Origin: an uncultured Victivallaceae bacterium
GTDB lineage: Bacteria; Verrucomicrobiota; Lentisphaeria; Victivallales; Victivallaceae
Direction of reading: 5' to 3'
Assembly: GCA_934663655.1 (NCBI GenBank)
Contig: CAKUKT010000052.1
Coordinates: 1 to 11,685, forward strand
DNA length: 11,685 bases
Part shown: positions 1-7,626 of the stretch, in pieces
Layout: every line of letters starts with the position of its first letter
How positions within the stretch are numbered: the stretch's first letter is position 1
Made by a program: the position numbers and the translations under genes
The notes under the pieces: generated by a model
Database searches by the model: none
Seen by the model: only the letters and a program-made list of their open reading frames with translations
Told to the model about the DNA's origin: nothing

Positions 1-718
1 CCCGGGCGACTTTGAGATCATCGACGAAAAAAAGTTCACGCCAGATTTCCGCCAGTTCAGGGTTGCGGGCCCCCACCCACAGAATCGACACCCCGTCCGT
101 GCCCGCCGGAAGCAGCGCCGCCGGATATGCCGCACTGCTCAAGGCCCATTGATTGCCGAAGAAAACCCGTCGGGAACAGGACTCCGGCAGCATCACCATC
201 CCGAAACCAACCAGAAACATTGCCGGCAACAACAGAAGCGGTCGATGAATGAGCTTCAAAAACAACACCAGCGCGAAAAACACCAATGCCGCCGCCCATA
301 CCCGATAACCGTCCAATCCCCAGGCGCCGCAGATCACACCGCAGATCAGCCCCACCGCGAAAACCCGCGACGCCAGCCGCCCGCCAGAGGGAGTTCCCCG
401 GATCGTCAACGCCGAAACAGCGAACAATATCCCCGGCACCAGCCGGAATACCCCCCCTTCTCCAATCAGGGGAGCGGCGGGTATCAGCGCCAGAACTCCG
501 AGATTGAGCAGCTCCAGATCATGCCGACCGCCCGACCAGCTGCAGAACGCGATGAAACAAGCCGCCGTCATGCCGATCACCATCAGTTCGACGGCGGCGG
601 CGGAAAAATCCGCTCCGACAGCGTAGAACAACCTTACGAGCAACAGCGCGATCATGAATCCGGAAGCGAGTAATTCGATTCCGGACGGCGGCTGCAGACG
701 GTGCAGAAACAACTTCAC
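1..718 (-). CDS. Polytopic membrane protein, C-terminus beyond window edge
   Basis: Translation on the minus strand is open from a GTG at 718 to the left edge, giving about 239 residues with no stop. The first ~170 residues contain six to seven hydrophobic segments (for example SGFMIALLLVRLFYAVG, LVPGILFAVSALTI, VWAAALVFFALVLFLKLI, LLLLPAMFLVGFGMVML), so it is an inner-membrane protein. A more polar part follows (VSILWVGARNPELAEIW) and would continue outside the window. The start is chosen because GTG 718 overlaps the Nudix stop as GTGA; a second GTG at 724 shares the same GGGAGG ribosome site. It is the last visible gene of the rhaA operon. I do not recognise the family. The soluble part after the membrane block could be a Rossmann-like domain, but that is a guess. 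The high hydrophobicity and clean frame make the gene itself convincing. Confidence 0.72.
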   Translation of the reverse strand, partial: MKLFLHRLQPPSGIELLASGFMIALLLVRLFYAVGADFSAAAVELMVIGMTAACFIAFCSWSGGRHDLELLNLGVLALIPAAPLIGEGGVFRLVPGILFAVSALTIRGTPSGGRLASRVFAVGLICGVICGAWGLDGYRVWAAALVFFALVLFLKLIHRPLLLLPAMFLVGFGMVMLPESCSRRVFFGNQWALSSAAYPAALLPAGTDGVSILWVGARNPELAEIWRELFFVDDLKVAR

Positions 719-1350
719 CGACACGGTTCCTCCCGGTTTCGTCCGGCTCCCCCGCCGAAAAGTCGCCACCAGCCGATCAACGTGAGCAATTTACTGTCTA
801 CTCCGTCTCCGGCTTCCTGACGGGCAGCGATAAATCCCGCCAGTTCGGCCACCGGAACCCGCAACACCTCGATGGATTCTCCCTCATCGGGATGGGCCAC
901 CGGCAACCCCTTCAAGTAATCGTTTCCGGAAATCTCCACGCCAACCAGCGCCACCGGCTCGCCAGTCAGCCCCGGCGAACTGAAACCCGGCTTCTGAATG
1001 AAACATACCCGACCGGAAAATCCCGTCTCTTCATACAGTTCCCGTAGTGCCGTCACTTCCGGCGGTTCTCCCGGCTCCACCAGCCCGGCCGGAAATTCGA
1101 TCATCGGCCGCCCGGCCGGCGGCCGGAACTGACGCACCAGTACAATTTCATCATCGGGAATAATTCGCGCCAGTATATAAACCGCCCCTCCTTCGCCGGT
1201 CCGATCCACGCTCTCCCAGCGGCGATTGCGGCCGGAATCATCACGATATTCAATTTCGCTGAAAATCAGGTGGCGGCCGCGAAATAATTCCCGCCGCCCG
1301 GTCACTCCGGCTTCCGGTTCCGCCGGTGCCGGCTTCATCTTTTTTTCCAT
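715..1350 (-). CDS. Nudix hydrolase, ADP-ribose pyrophosphatase type
   Basis: This is a 211-residue cytoplasmic hydrolase. A complete Nudix box is visible at about residues 89-111 (GLVEPGEPPEV, then REL.EE.GF), with the Mg-binding glutamates in RELYEE. The preceding RQFRPPAGR and EFPAGL and the following SPGLTGEP match the ADP-ribose pyrophosphatase branch, which splits ADP-ribose into AMP and ribose 5-phosphate; other nucleotide-sugar substrates are possible. I start at ATG 1350 because GGAGA lies 7 bases upstream. An in-frame ATG at 1389 directly follows the upstream stop (TAAATG) but has no clear ribosome site and would add 13 residues not expected in the family. Its stop overlaps the next gene (GTGA), so translation is probably coupled. 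Length is normal for the family. Fold is near certain; exact substrate is inference. Confidence 0.9.
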   Translation of the reverse strand: MEKKMKPAPAEPEAGVTGRRELFRGRHLIFSEIEYRDDSGRNRRWESVDRTGEGGAVYILARIIPDDEIVLVRQFRPPAGRPMIEFPAGLVEPGEPPEVTALRELYEETGFSGRVCFIQKPGFSSPGLTGEPVALVGVEISGNDYLKGLPVAHPDEGESIEVLRVPVAELAGFIAARQEAGDGVDSKLLTLIGWWRLFGGGAGRNREEPCR

Positions 1351-1389
1351 CAGACAATCTCCATCAATTCCACGCGCAGCAGCGATCAT

Positions 1390-3003
1390 TTATTCCGGCG
1401 CCCCACCGCTCTTCCCGAGCAGCGCTTCGGCACAACGAATCCCATCACAGGCGGCGGAGACAATTCCTCCGGCGGCCCCGACTCCCTCACCGGCGGGAAA
1501 CAAACCCGGCAGCACCGCACTCTCTCCCGAGGGCAGTCGAGGCAGACGCAACGGGGAGGACACACAACTTTCCACCCCGATGAAAACCCCGGATTCAATG
1601 AAACCGGGGATTTTACGATCGAAGTCGCTCAACGCATTCCGGAGCGCCCGGCGCACCAGGTCCGGCAGCAGATCGTCTACCCGCCCGGGAACCGCTCCGG
1701 TGGCGGCCGAACAGCGGCCGGAGGAAAACCGCTTCTCCCCCCTCAGAAACGCCGCGGCGTCCTGCGCCGGGAATCCATAATCACCGCCCCCCCGGCGAAA
1801 CACTTCCCGTTCGATCTTCTCAATCAATGCATAAGCCGCGTCCACGCTTCCGAAATATTCCGGCGGCAGGGTGGTGATCAGACAGCTGTCGGCAAATTCT
1901 CCCGCCCGCGCGTAATTGCTCATGCCATTGCTGCACGAACAACCGCTCCAGGCGGAGGCGTTTACCACCTCTCCCCCGGGACACATGCAGAAACTGCTCA
2001 CCTGAGACACCCCGGACGCCGGCCGGGAAGCCAGATGGTATTCCGCGGCGCCGAGCGCTTCGGGGCGGGTGCCCCGGTACTGAACCCGGTCGATCAATTT
2101 CTGAGGATGTTCGATCCGGCAGCCGAGCTGAAACGGTTTGAGAACCCCGCCCGCCGCCGGAGCAATGTTCCGCAGCAATTCCCGCCCGCCGAGTCCCGGG
2201 GAGAGAATTACTCCGGGCGCGGCGATTCTCTCCCCGGAAGCGGTGAGGACACCGACGCAGCGTCCGCCGGAAACCCACAGATCAGTGACCCGGACCCCGA
2301 AACGGATTTCGCCCCCCAGTTCGATCAATTCCCGGCGGAGCTCCCGGGCAATCCGGCGGAGATGGTCGGAACCGACGTGCGGACGGCGGCGGTAACCGAT
2401 TTCCGGCGGGGCGCCGCACCGGATCAATTCGCTGATCACGAAACGGCCCCGGGGATCGCGGGTTCCGGTGTATAATTTGCCGTCGGAAAAGGTTCCGGCG
2501 CCCCCTTCCCCGATCAGCAGATTGTTCTCTTCGTCAAGTTCGCGCGTCCGGATAAAACGAACCTGGCCCCGGCAGCGCTCTTCCACATCCGGACCACGTT
2601 CCAGCACAACCGGACGGCACCCCGCCCGCGCCAGCGCCAGCGCGGCGAAAATACCCGCAGGACCACTGCCGACCACCACCGGATTGACCATTCCGGCCGG
2701 AGCCTCCGGCAACTGAAGCGTCGCCGGGGCGAGGGCGGCAAGTGCCTCCGGGTCGGCCGGACGCACCCGTTCCACCGCTCGTCCGCCGACCTCGACCGCC
2801 ACGGCGTAGATCAACATCGGATCCCCCCGGCGGGAATCAACCGTCCGGGAGATAATCCGGTACCCCACCACCTCCCGCGGCGATATGCCGAGCCGTCCGG
2901 CAAGCACCGGAACAAGTTCAAGATCGATTCCGGCCGACACCCGACGGGAATTAAGTTTCAGTTCATCGACCAGAGTGGTGACCGTATCGACGGATGATTT
3001 CAT
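1390..3003 (-). CDS. FAD-dependent dehydrogenase, COG2509-like
   Basis: A 537-residue cytoplasmic flavoprotein. After an ~100-residue N-terminal domain it has a dinucleotide-binding motif VVVGSGPAGIFAALALA at about residues 109-125 followed by VVLERG, the usual betaalphabeta FAD fold. IGEGGAGTFSDGKLYTGT lies near residues 164-181. The C-terminal segment LFPAGEGVGAAGGIVSAA closes the FAD site. The N-terminal domain plus these motifs match the uncharacterised 'FAD-dependent dehydrogenase' family COG2509; substrate and reaction are not established for it as far as I know. A cysteine cluster, WSGCSCSNGMSNYARAGEF, sits mid-protein near the place where this family has conserved Asn/Ser/Gly-rich sequence. 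The start ATG 3003 has GGAG about 8 bases upstream. It lies 25 bp after the TIM-barrel gene and ends one base before a possible upstream start of the Nudix gene, so it is cotranscribed with them. Confidence 0.88.
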   Translation of the reverse strand: MKSSVDTVTTLVDELKLNSRRVSAGIDLELVPVLAGRLGISPREVVGYRIISRTVDSRRGDPMLIYAVAVEVGGRAVERVRPADPEALAALAPATLQLPEAPAGMVNPVVVGSGPAGIFAALALARAGCRPVVLERGPDVEERCRGQVRFIRTRELDEENNLLIGEGGAGTFSDGKLYTGTRDPRGRFVISELIRCGAPPEIGYRRRPHVGSDHLRRIARELRRELIELGGEIRFGVRVTDLWVSGGRCVGVLTASGERIAAPGVILSPGLGGRELLRNIAPAAGGVLKPFQLGCRIEHPQKLIDRVQYRGTRPEALGAAEYHLASRPASGVSQVSSFCMCPGGEVVNASAWSGCSCSNGMSNYARAGEFADSCLITTLPPEYFGSVDAAYALIEKIEREVFRRGGGDYGFPAQDAAAFLRGEKRFSSGRCSAATGAVPGRVDDLLPDLVRRALRNALSDFDRKIPGFIESGVFIGVESCVSSPLRLPRLPSGESAVLPGLFPAGEGVGAAGGIVSAACDGIRCAEALLGKSGGAPE

Positions 3004-3028
3004 TATTATGCTCCGGGGAAACCGTCGG

Positions 3029-3919
3029 CTATTTCAGTTGCACCAGTGACGGCAGCTGCTCCCGATAGGCGCGGCAGATTCTCGCGACGGCAGTGTCGGC
3101 AGGGGCGGCTTCGCTCTGCAAACTCAACAGTCGCGGCAAACCGGCGAGTTTTCCGACCAGTTCCGGCCAGTTCACCCGGCCTGTTCCGGGCAGACAATGG
3201 CCATCGCGGTAACCGTCGTTGTCATGCAGGTGGCAGGTGACGATATGGGGGGCAAGGCGTTCGAGTGCTCCGGAGTATTCGACCAGCGCGTCACCCCAGG
3301 CCCGGGCGATGCTTTCACAATATTTACCCCGTTCCTTACCCGGAAACGGCGCCATCAGATTCGCATGACCGGAATCGAAACAGCACCCGATCCACGGCGA
3401 ATCGAAATGTTCGATGAGAGCCGCCACCTCGTCAGGTGTGTTGGGAGGTTCGAAGCTGTTCTCAACCGCGAGCACCATTTCGAGCTTTTCCGCTTCGGGG
3501 AGCAGCTTCTCGAGCGTGTCGAGCGCCAGCGGCCGCAGCACCTCCAGCGGCGTCCGGTTGAACACCCAGTCGTAGGCGCCGACGTGAAGCGTATAGGTGC
3601 GACAGCCGGCGTCGGCCGCGTAATTCATGAAGAGTTTGTGCGCCGCCACCAGCCCGTCCCGGCGCGCCCGGTCCGGACAGTTGAGATCGAACGCCTGTCC
3701 CCACAGACCGTGAACTCCGGCCAGTTTCAACCCGGCGTCCTTGAGACGGGAACACAGCCGCGGAAAAAATTCCGGCTCATCGACAATCCGCCTGCCCCAG
3801 ATGTGGCTGAACACCATGTATTCCACCCCATTGGCGGCGAACTCATCGAGAACCGCTCCGAGCAACTGGTCCGGAACGTCCTGCCAATGATAGTAAAACG
3901 AAAACGGCAACATATTCAT
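3029..3919 (-). CDS. Sugar phosphate isomerase/epimerase-like TIM barrel
   Basis: A 296-residue soluble protein of the xylose isomerase-like TIM-barrel superfamily (AP endonuclease family 2 fold). The barrel strands carry the expected metal and substrate residues: VHGLWG, TLHVGAYDW, LAVENSFE (Glu ligand), GCCFDSGHAN (Asp and His ligands), CHLHDNDG followed by LPGTGRVNW, and a terminal LSLQSEA (Glu). This pattern fits an aldose-ketose isomerase or 3-epimerase acting on a sugar or sugar phosphate, but substrate cannot be read from sequence. Being directly downstream of rhaA suggests a role in deoxy-sugar catabolism (inference). I choose ATG 3919, which has GGAG five bases upstream; an in-frame ATG at 3949 lacks a good site. 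The GGAG is buried in an 8-bp hairpin (3925-3943), suggesting that translation depends on ribosomes finishing rhaA. Confidence 0.88.
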   Translation of the reverse strand: MNMLPFSFYYHWQDVPDQLLGAVLDEFAANGVEYMVFSHIWGRRIVDEPEFFPRLCSRLKDAGLKLAGVHGLWGQAFDLNCPDRARRDGLVAAHKLFMNYAADAGCRTYTLHVGAYDWVFNRTPLEVLRPLALDTLEKLLPEAEKLEMVLAVENSFEPPNTPDEVAALIEHFDSPWIGCCFDSGHANLMAPFPGKERGKYCESIARAWGDALVEYSGALERLAPHIVTCHLHDNDGYRDGHCLPGTGRVNWPELVGKLAGLPRLLSLQSEAAPADTAVARICRAYREQLPSLVQLK

Positions 3920-3954
3920 CCTTTCTCCAACCGCCGGTTGGAACACCATTGCTT

Positions 3955-5205
3955 TTACCGGCGGCTGAGAACCGCCTTTTCATAAGCGCGGATATCATTC
4001 ATCACCGCCGAATCAGCCGGCACATCGGCCCGGCGGCAATATTCATTCCAGACCACGCCCCACGGCAGCGCCTTCGCCGCCTCCTGAGCGGCGAGGCGAC
4101 CGGTGAAATCGAAACTTTCTTCACAGCGACGGGCGGTGGGAGGTTCAAGCCGGGCGATCAGCAGCGCCTTGAGCCAGTTGCGGGCACCGATCACCCAGGC
4201 CGCCAGCCGGTTGATACTCGCGTCAAAATAGTCGAGCGTGACGAAAACACTTCCGGCGGGAGCCTGCGCGGTTTCCCTGGCGATTGCAAGCAGTTCATCG
4301 TTGAGCGTGGTCACGTGGTCGCTGTCCCAGCGGACGCCGCGGCTCACATGGAGCAGGATTCTGCCGCCGCAGACCGTAATGGAACTGATCTTGTCGGCAA
4401 TCGATTCCGTAGGATGGAAATGGCCGGAATCAAGACAGATAAGTGTGCCGCGCCGGGCCGCATAGGAGAGATAGAAGTCGTGGGACCCGATGGTGCACGA
4501 TTCGACACCGATCCCGAAAAGTTTGGACTCCACCGCGTCGAGCAGATATTCCGCGGGGAACTTCTCCTCGAGCGTCGCATCGAGCGCCTCAAGCAGACGC
4601 CGGCGGGGCGCGAAGCGGTCGGCCGGGGTGTCTTTGAAGCCGTCCGGGACCCAGATATTGCAGACGGAGGCGCGGTTGAGTTCCCGCCCGAACTCGGCGG
4701 AAATCTTCCGGATGGCCCGGCCATGGTCGATCCAGAAACGGCGGATGGCGGGGTCGGGGTGAGAGAGCGACATTCCGTTATCGAGTTTCGGATGCGAATA
4801 GTAGGCCGGAGCAATATCCAGCGCGGCGGAATTTGCCTTTGCCCAGTCGAGCCAACCGGCGAAATTATCCCGGGTGAAGGCGTCGCGATCCACTCCGGGG
4901 AACATCCGATCCACCTGATGCCCCTGCAGACAGAGCCGGCGGCGGCCTGGAATCAACGCGAAAGCCCGGTCGAGGTCAGAACGCAGCTCCTCCGGCGTAC
5001 GCGCCCTTCCGGGATAGTTGCCGGTGACCTGACATCCGCCGGTGAGCGCCGAGTTGATATTCTCAAAACCGACGACATCGTCCCCCTGCCAGGCGTGGAG
5101 CGCAAACTCCTGATCGGCCAGCCATTGAAGAGCAGCCTCGACATCAACTCCCTGCTCAGCGTAGATATTCGCCACCGCGTCGAAAATCGCACTTTCGCTT
5201 TTCAT
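3955..5205 (-). CDS. rhaA: L-rhamnose isomerase
   Basis: Catalyses L-rhamnose to L-rhamnulose, the first step of L-rhamnose use in the cytoplasm. From ATG 5205 it has 416 residues, close to the 419 of E. coli RhaA. Recognisable blocks are HAWQGDDVVGFE (about 37-48), TGNYPGRARTPEEL (61-74), SKLFGIGVESCTIGSHDF, LDSGHFHPTE (258-267), LLHVSRGVRWDSDH (284-297) and LDYFDASINRLAAWVIGARN. The His/Asp residues in the last three correspond to the metal-binding and catalytic residues of the family, so it should be active. The start at ATG 5205 has AGGTGAG about six bases upstream; an in-frame GTG at 5214 is an alternative. It is first in a five-gene operon behind a near-consensus promoter. Rhamnulokinase, rhamnulose-1-phosphate aldolase and a transporter are not in the window. 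Identity is very secure. Confidence 0.96.
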   Translation of the reverse strand: MKSESAIFDAVANIYAEQGVDVEAALQWLADQEFALHAWQGDDVVGFENINSALTGGCQVTGNYPGRARTPEELRSDLDRAFALIPGRRRLCLQGHQVDRMFPGVDRDAFTRDNFAGWLDWAKANSAALDIAPAYYSHPKLDNGMSLSHPDPAIRRFWIDHGRAIRKISAEFGRELNRASVCNIWVPDGFKDTPADRFAPRRRLLEALDATLEEKFPAEYLLDAVESKLFGIGVESCTIGSHDFYLSYAARRGTLICLDSGHFHPTESIADKISSITVCGGRILLHVSRGVRWDSDHVTTLNDELLAIARETAQAPAGSVFVTLDYFDASINRLAAWVIGARNWLKALLIARLEPPTARRCEESFDFTGRLAAQEAAKALPWGVVWNEYCRRADVPADSAVMNDIRAYEKAVLSRR

Positions 5206-5260
5206 GCCTCTCACCTTTCATTAAATTAACCATGACCGGTAAAAACCCGGCGCCGTCGTC

Positions 5261-5289
5261 AATATACCGGACACCTCTTTGGCTGTCAA
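5261..5289 (-). promoter_or_regulatory. Sigma70-like promoter of rhaA operon
   Basis: Reading the minus strand, TTGACA (5289-5284), a 17-base spacer and TATATT (5266-5261) form a near-perfect housekeeping promoter about 56 bases before the rhaA ATG. It starts only ~31 bases after the stop of the upstream glycosidase gene, with no terminator between them, so read-through from ribF-acpS could also reach rhaA. Close to the -10, CCGGGTTTTTACCGGT offers a possible operator, but I see no clean palindrome of a known regulator family. Confidence 0.75.
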
Positions 5290-5320
5290 TGGATCTGGCA
5301 ATCCGCAAAATGCATCTTTC

Positions 5321-6247
5321 TCACCGGGATCGTTCTCCACGCGGCAGTTTCTGACCCGGCACGGTGGCGAAACGGCGCAAAACCAACACATCGTGCACCG
5401 CCCGCGCCCCTTCGTGATCAAATTTGCGGTTGTCGCTCGGATGGTTGACCACCGAACCCTTTTCCCGGGGAAATTTCACCCACATCGCCGAGGAACCACC
5501 GCCGTCAAGATTAAGCGCATCGACACAACCGCACTCCTTCATCAACGCGGCGAGTTCGTTGAGGTTCACCCCCTGCGACTGTTCGCTGCGTCCATCAACG
5601 ATCAGCCAGATCATCCTCTTATCGGCGGTAATGCCGACCGCGGTCCGGGGATGACGGTAACAGGCCGGAGCCTCAAAATCAAGTTTTTCTCCACCGGAAA
5701 CCAACAGATTGGGGAAGCTGATCGCCTCGCGAAAACGACGCGGATCAAACGCCGATTCATCAGGAAAGGCAAATATCACCGGCGTCCGCTGGTTCGGAAA
5801 CGCCAGCACGCCGCTCCCGGGCGACGGCCGAAACTGGCCGATCACCTTTCCAGCCAGCATGAAACCGAAACTGGGGGAGTTATCCTTGAAGTTGAAAAAA
5901 CCACAGTTCAGCACCGCCGTAGCCCGATATTCCCGGGCGAATTGTTCCGGAGTCATACGCGAATCGGTACAGCGGCGCAACGCCATGAAGAGATCTCGGC
6001 GCGCAAGCGATATCTCCAGAATGGAAACCACCTGAGGCTTGCCGAAGAAATCTTCATAAACATAACTGTGGAAGAGCACTCCGGGGCAAACTTCGCGGGC
6101 ATCATATTTTCCGGGCAGCGGGAAGTCGATTTCCGTCCCGGCTTCCGGAGGATCCACCGGCAGCGGCGGCGCGGCGGATAGTCGGACACCGGCGATCAGG
6201 ATGAGGACAAACAACCAACGCAATCGCGGCCACGGAAGTTTATACAT
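5321..6247 (-). CDS. Exported phosphodiester glycosidase (NAGPA domain)
   Basis: A 308-residue protein with an N-terminal signal peptide: positive PRLRW, hydrophobic LFVLILIAGV, and likely cleavage around LSAA near residue 26. It therefore acts outside the cytoplasmic membrane. The rest matches the phosphodiester glycosidase family named for human N-acetylglucosamine-1-phosphodiester alpha-N-acetylglucosaminidase: NCGFFNF early, HPRTAVGITADKRMIWLIVD in the middle, and ECGCVDALNLDGGGSSAMWV near the end. Bacterial members are thought to cleave sugar-phosphate diesters, for example in cell-surface polymers; the substrate here is unknown. The ATG lies 3 bases after the acpS stop, with its GGAG ribosome site inside the acpS end, so it is the third gene of the ribF-acpS operon. 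The ~30 residues after the conserved VLVLRR end are probably an unimportant tail. Confidence 0.9.
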   Translation of the reverse strand: MYKLPWPRLRWLFVLILIAGVRLSAAPPLPVDPPEAGTEIDFPLPGKYDAREVCPGVLFHSYVYEDFFGKPQVVSILEISLARRDLFMALRRCTDSRMTPEQFAREYRATAVLNCGFFNFKDNSPSFGFMLAGKVIGQFRPSPGSGVLAFPNQRTPVIFAFPDESAFDPRRFREAISFPNLLVSGGEKLDFEAPACYRHPRTAVGITADKRMIWLIVDGRSEQSQGVNLNELAALMKECGCVDALNLDGGGSSAMWVKFPREKGSVVNHPSDNRKFDHEGARAVHDVLVLRRFATVPGQKLPRGERSR

Positions 6248-6250
6248 GGT

Positions 6251-6628
6251 TTATTTCTCCAGAATGACTACCGCAACCGCATAATGGCGTTCGTGACTGA
6301 TCGAAACGTTCCAGCGACCGCAGCCGCGCCGTTTCCAGAGTTCGCGGGCGGCGCCCCGGCATTCGAGCTTCGGAGCGCCGCCGGGACCACTGGTCAATTC
6401 GAAATCCTGAGGCGAACAATCGCCACCGAATCCGCTGCCCAAGGCTTTGGCCGCAGCCTCCTTGGCGGCCCAGCGTCCGGCAAAGAAAAGCAGATCGTTC
6501 CGGCGTTCGGCGGCGAGCGCAATTTCGGAAGGAGTGAAAACCCGGCGGGTGAAAGCCTCGGCATGGCGGTTCATAATTCCGGAGATACGTTCCACTTCCA
6601 CGATGTCGATTCCCATTCCGATGATCAT
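6251..6628 (-). CDS. acpS: Holo-[acyl-carrier-protein] synthase
   Basis: Transfers the 4'-phosphopantetheine arm of CoA to a serine of apo-ACP, activating it for fatty acid and lipid synthesis. The 125-residue length is typical. Family signatures are visible: IIGMGIDIVEVERI at the start, with the Mg-binding Asp; RVFTPSEI; FFAGRWAAKEAAAKALG, with the catalytic-site Glu in WAAKEA; and WNVSISHERHYAVAVVI at the end. ATG 6628 overlaps the ribF stop as ATGA and has AGGAGG eight bases upstream inside ribF, so translation is tightly coupled to ribF. It consumes CoA, whose synthesis gene coaD is transcribed divergently from the other side of ribF. Confidence 0.96.
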   Translation of the reverse strand: MIIGMGIDIVEVERISGIMNRHAEAFTRRVFTPSEIALAAERRNDLLFFAGRWAAKEAAAKALGSGFGGDCSPQDFELTSGPGGAPKLECRGAARELWKRRGCGRWNVSISHERHYAVAVVILEK

Positions 6629-7587
6629 GACCTGCTCCTCCTTTGATATTCGCTGAAAACCGCGACAACTTCACTGATATCGGCGGCGATCTGCCGCTTG
6701 AGTTCGCCGGCGTCGGCGAAAGCGCGTTCCGGACGCAGGCGGCGATAAAGTTCCAATTCGATTTCCCGGCCATACAGTTCACCGGAGAACCCGGGCAGAT
6801 GGGCTTCGATCCGGTGCACTTTCCGCCCGTAATCAAAAGTGGGGGCACGGCCGATATTAACCGCAGCAGGATAAATTTCGCCGTCCAGTCGGACGCCGCC
6901 GCAGTAAACTCCGTCGGGCGGCACAACGCCGGCGGCAAGTTCGAGGTTCGCGGTCGGGGCGTCAAGAATGCCGCCGGCGACCCGGAAACCATGCACGACC
7001 CGACCGAAAATCCGGCACCAGCGCCCCAGCATCTCTGCGGCGGCGTCAAGTTCTCCCGCCGCGGTGAGACGCCGGATTGCGGTCGAACTCACTACCCCGC
7101 GCCCCTCGACAGTTAATTCCGGACAGGCGCGAAAAGCCAGCGAATGCTCGCTGCACCAACGGGCGAGGAAAGCGGTGTCTCCGGCGCCAAACCGACCGAA
7201 ACGCCATTTTTCGCCGACGCAGATGCCGCACACTGAAAAAGAGTTGCCGCCGCAGATGCCGGCGAGGAAACGCTCCGGAGAAAGCGCAGCGAATTGGGCG
7301 GTGAAGTCGATCACGCCGGTGTATCCGGCGCCGACTTCGTGCAGCAGCCGCAGCCTCTCTTCGAGCGGGAGCAGCAGTGCGGGAGGGTCGTCCGGACAGA
7401 CCACCGCCCGCGGGTGGGGAGAAAAGGTCACGGCAACGGGGTGTGCTCCGGAAGCCGCCGCCATCTCACTAAGATTGGCGATAATGGTCCGGTGTCCGAT
7501 GTGGACCCCGTCAAAGACGCCGAAGCCGAACACCAGACGCAGTGGCGGTTCAGGGAGCGGAGAAGAAAATCTGATGAAACTGCGCAA
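6625..7587 (-). CDS. ribF: Bifunctional riboflavin kinase/FAD synthetase
   Basis: Makes FMN from riboflavin and ATP, then FAD from FMN and ATP. The N-terminal adenylyltransferase half shows GVFDGVHIGH, VAVTFSPHPRAV, GEKWRFGRFGAGD and VSSTAIRRL followed by AAEMLGR. The C-terminal kinase half shows DAPTANLEL, PPDGVYCGGV, AVNIGRAPTF, RIEAHLPGF, LYGREI and a final LRPERAFADAGELKRQIAAD. Both halves are complete. The start is uncertain: the only in-frame ATG (7692) lies upstream of the predicted promoter and overlaps the coaD start on the other strand, and adds an Ile/Val-rich leader unlike the family. The first in-frame codon that could act as a start after the predicted transcription start is TTG 7587, which leaves about 20 residues before the first beta strand, but it has no obvious Shine-Dalgarno. 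First gene of the ribF-acpS-glycosidase operon. Confidence 0.93.
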   Translation of the reverse strand: MRSFIRFSSPLPEPPLRLVFGFGVFDGVHIGHRTIIANLSEMAAASGAHPVAVTFSPHPRAVVCPDDPPALLLPLEERLRLLHEVGAGYTGVIDFTAQFAALSPERFLAGICGGNSFSVCGICVGEKWRFGRFGAGDTAFLARWCSEHSLAFRACPELTVEGRGVVSSTAIRRLTAAGELDAAAEMLGRWCRIFGRVVHGFRVAGGILDAPTANLELAAGVVPPDGVYCGGVRLDGEIYPAAVNIGRAPTFDYGRKVHRIEAHLPGFSGELYGREIELELYRRLRPERAFADAGELKRQIAADISEVVAVFSEYQRRSRS

Positions 7588-7589
7588 AA

Positions 7590-7618
7590 TTGAAAAAACC
7601 GTTACTGTAAGATATATT
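7590..7618 (+). promoter_or_regulatory. Sigma70-like promoter of coaD
   Basis: TTGAAA (7590-7595), a 17-base spacer and TATATT (7613-7618) match the housekeeping consensus at 10 of 12 positions. Transcription would start near 7625, giving a leader of about 65 bases before the coaD ATG at 7691. It lies beside the opposing ribF promoter, with the two -10 boxes only about 3-8 bases apart. Confidence 0.68.
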
Positions 7619-7626
7619 ATGAGTAT

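Noticed and set aside
1..180. Fused membrane/spermidine-synthase-like protein at the left edge
   Set aside because: The polar part after the membrane segments loosely suggests a Rossmann strand, but too little is present and no family motif is visible, so no name is given.
3949..5229. Long antisense frame opposite rhaA that could be a 426-residue protein
   Set aside because: It mirrors a certain rhaA gene, lacks a ribosome site and recognisable motifs, and is a normal by-product of high-G+C codon bias. The same holds for antisense frames at 3197-3985, 5279-6181 and 10524-11321.
5290..5303. GGAT/ATCC inverted repeat upstream of the rhaA -35 as an operator
   Set aside because: Only four matched bases per arm around a mismatched core; expected by chance.
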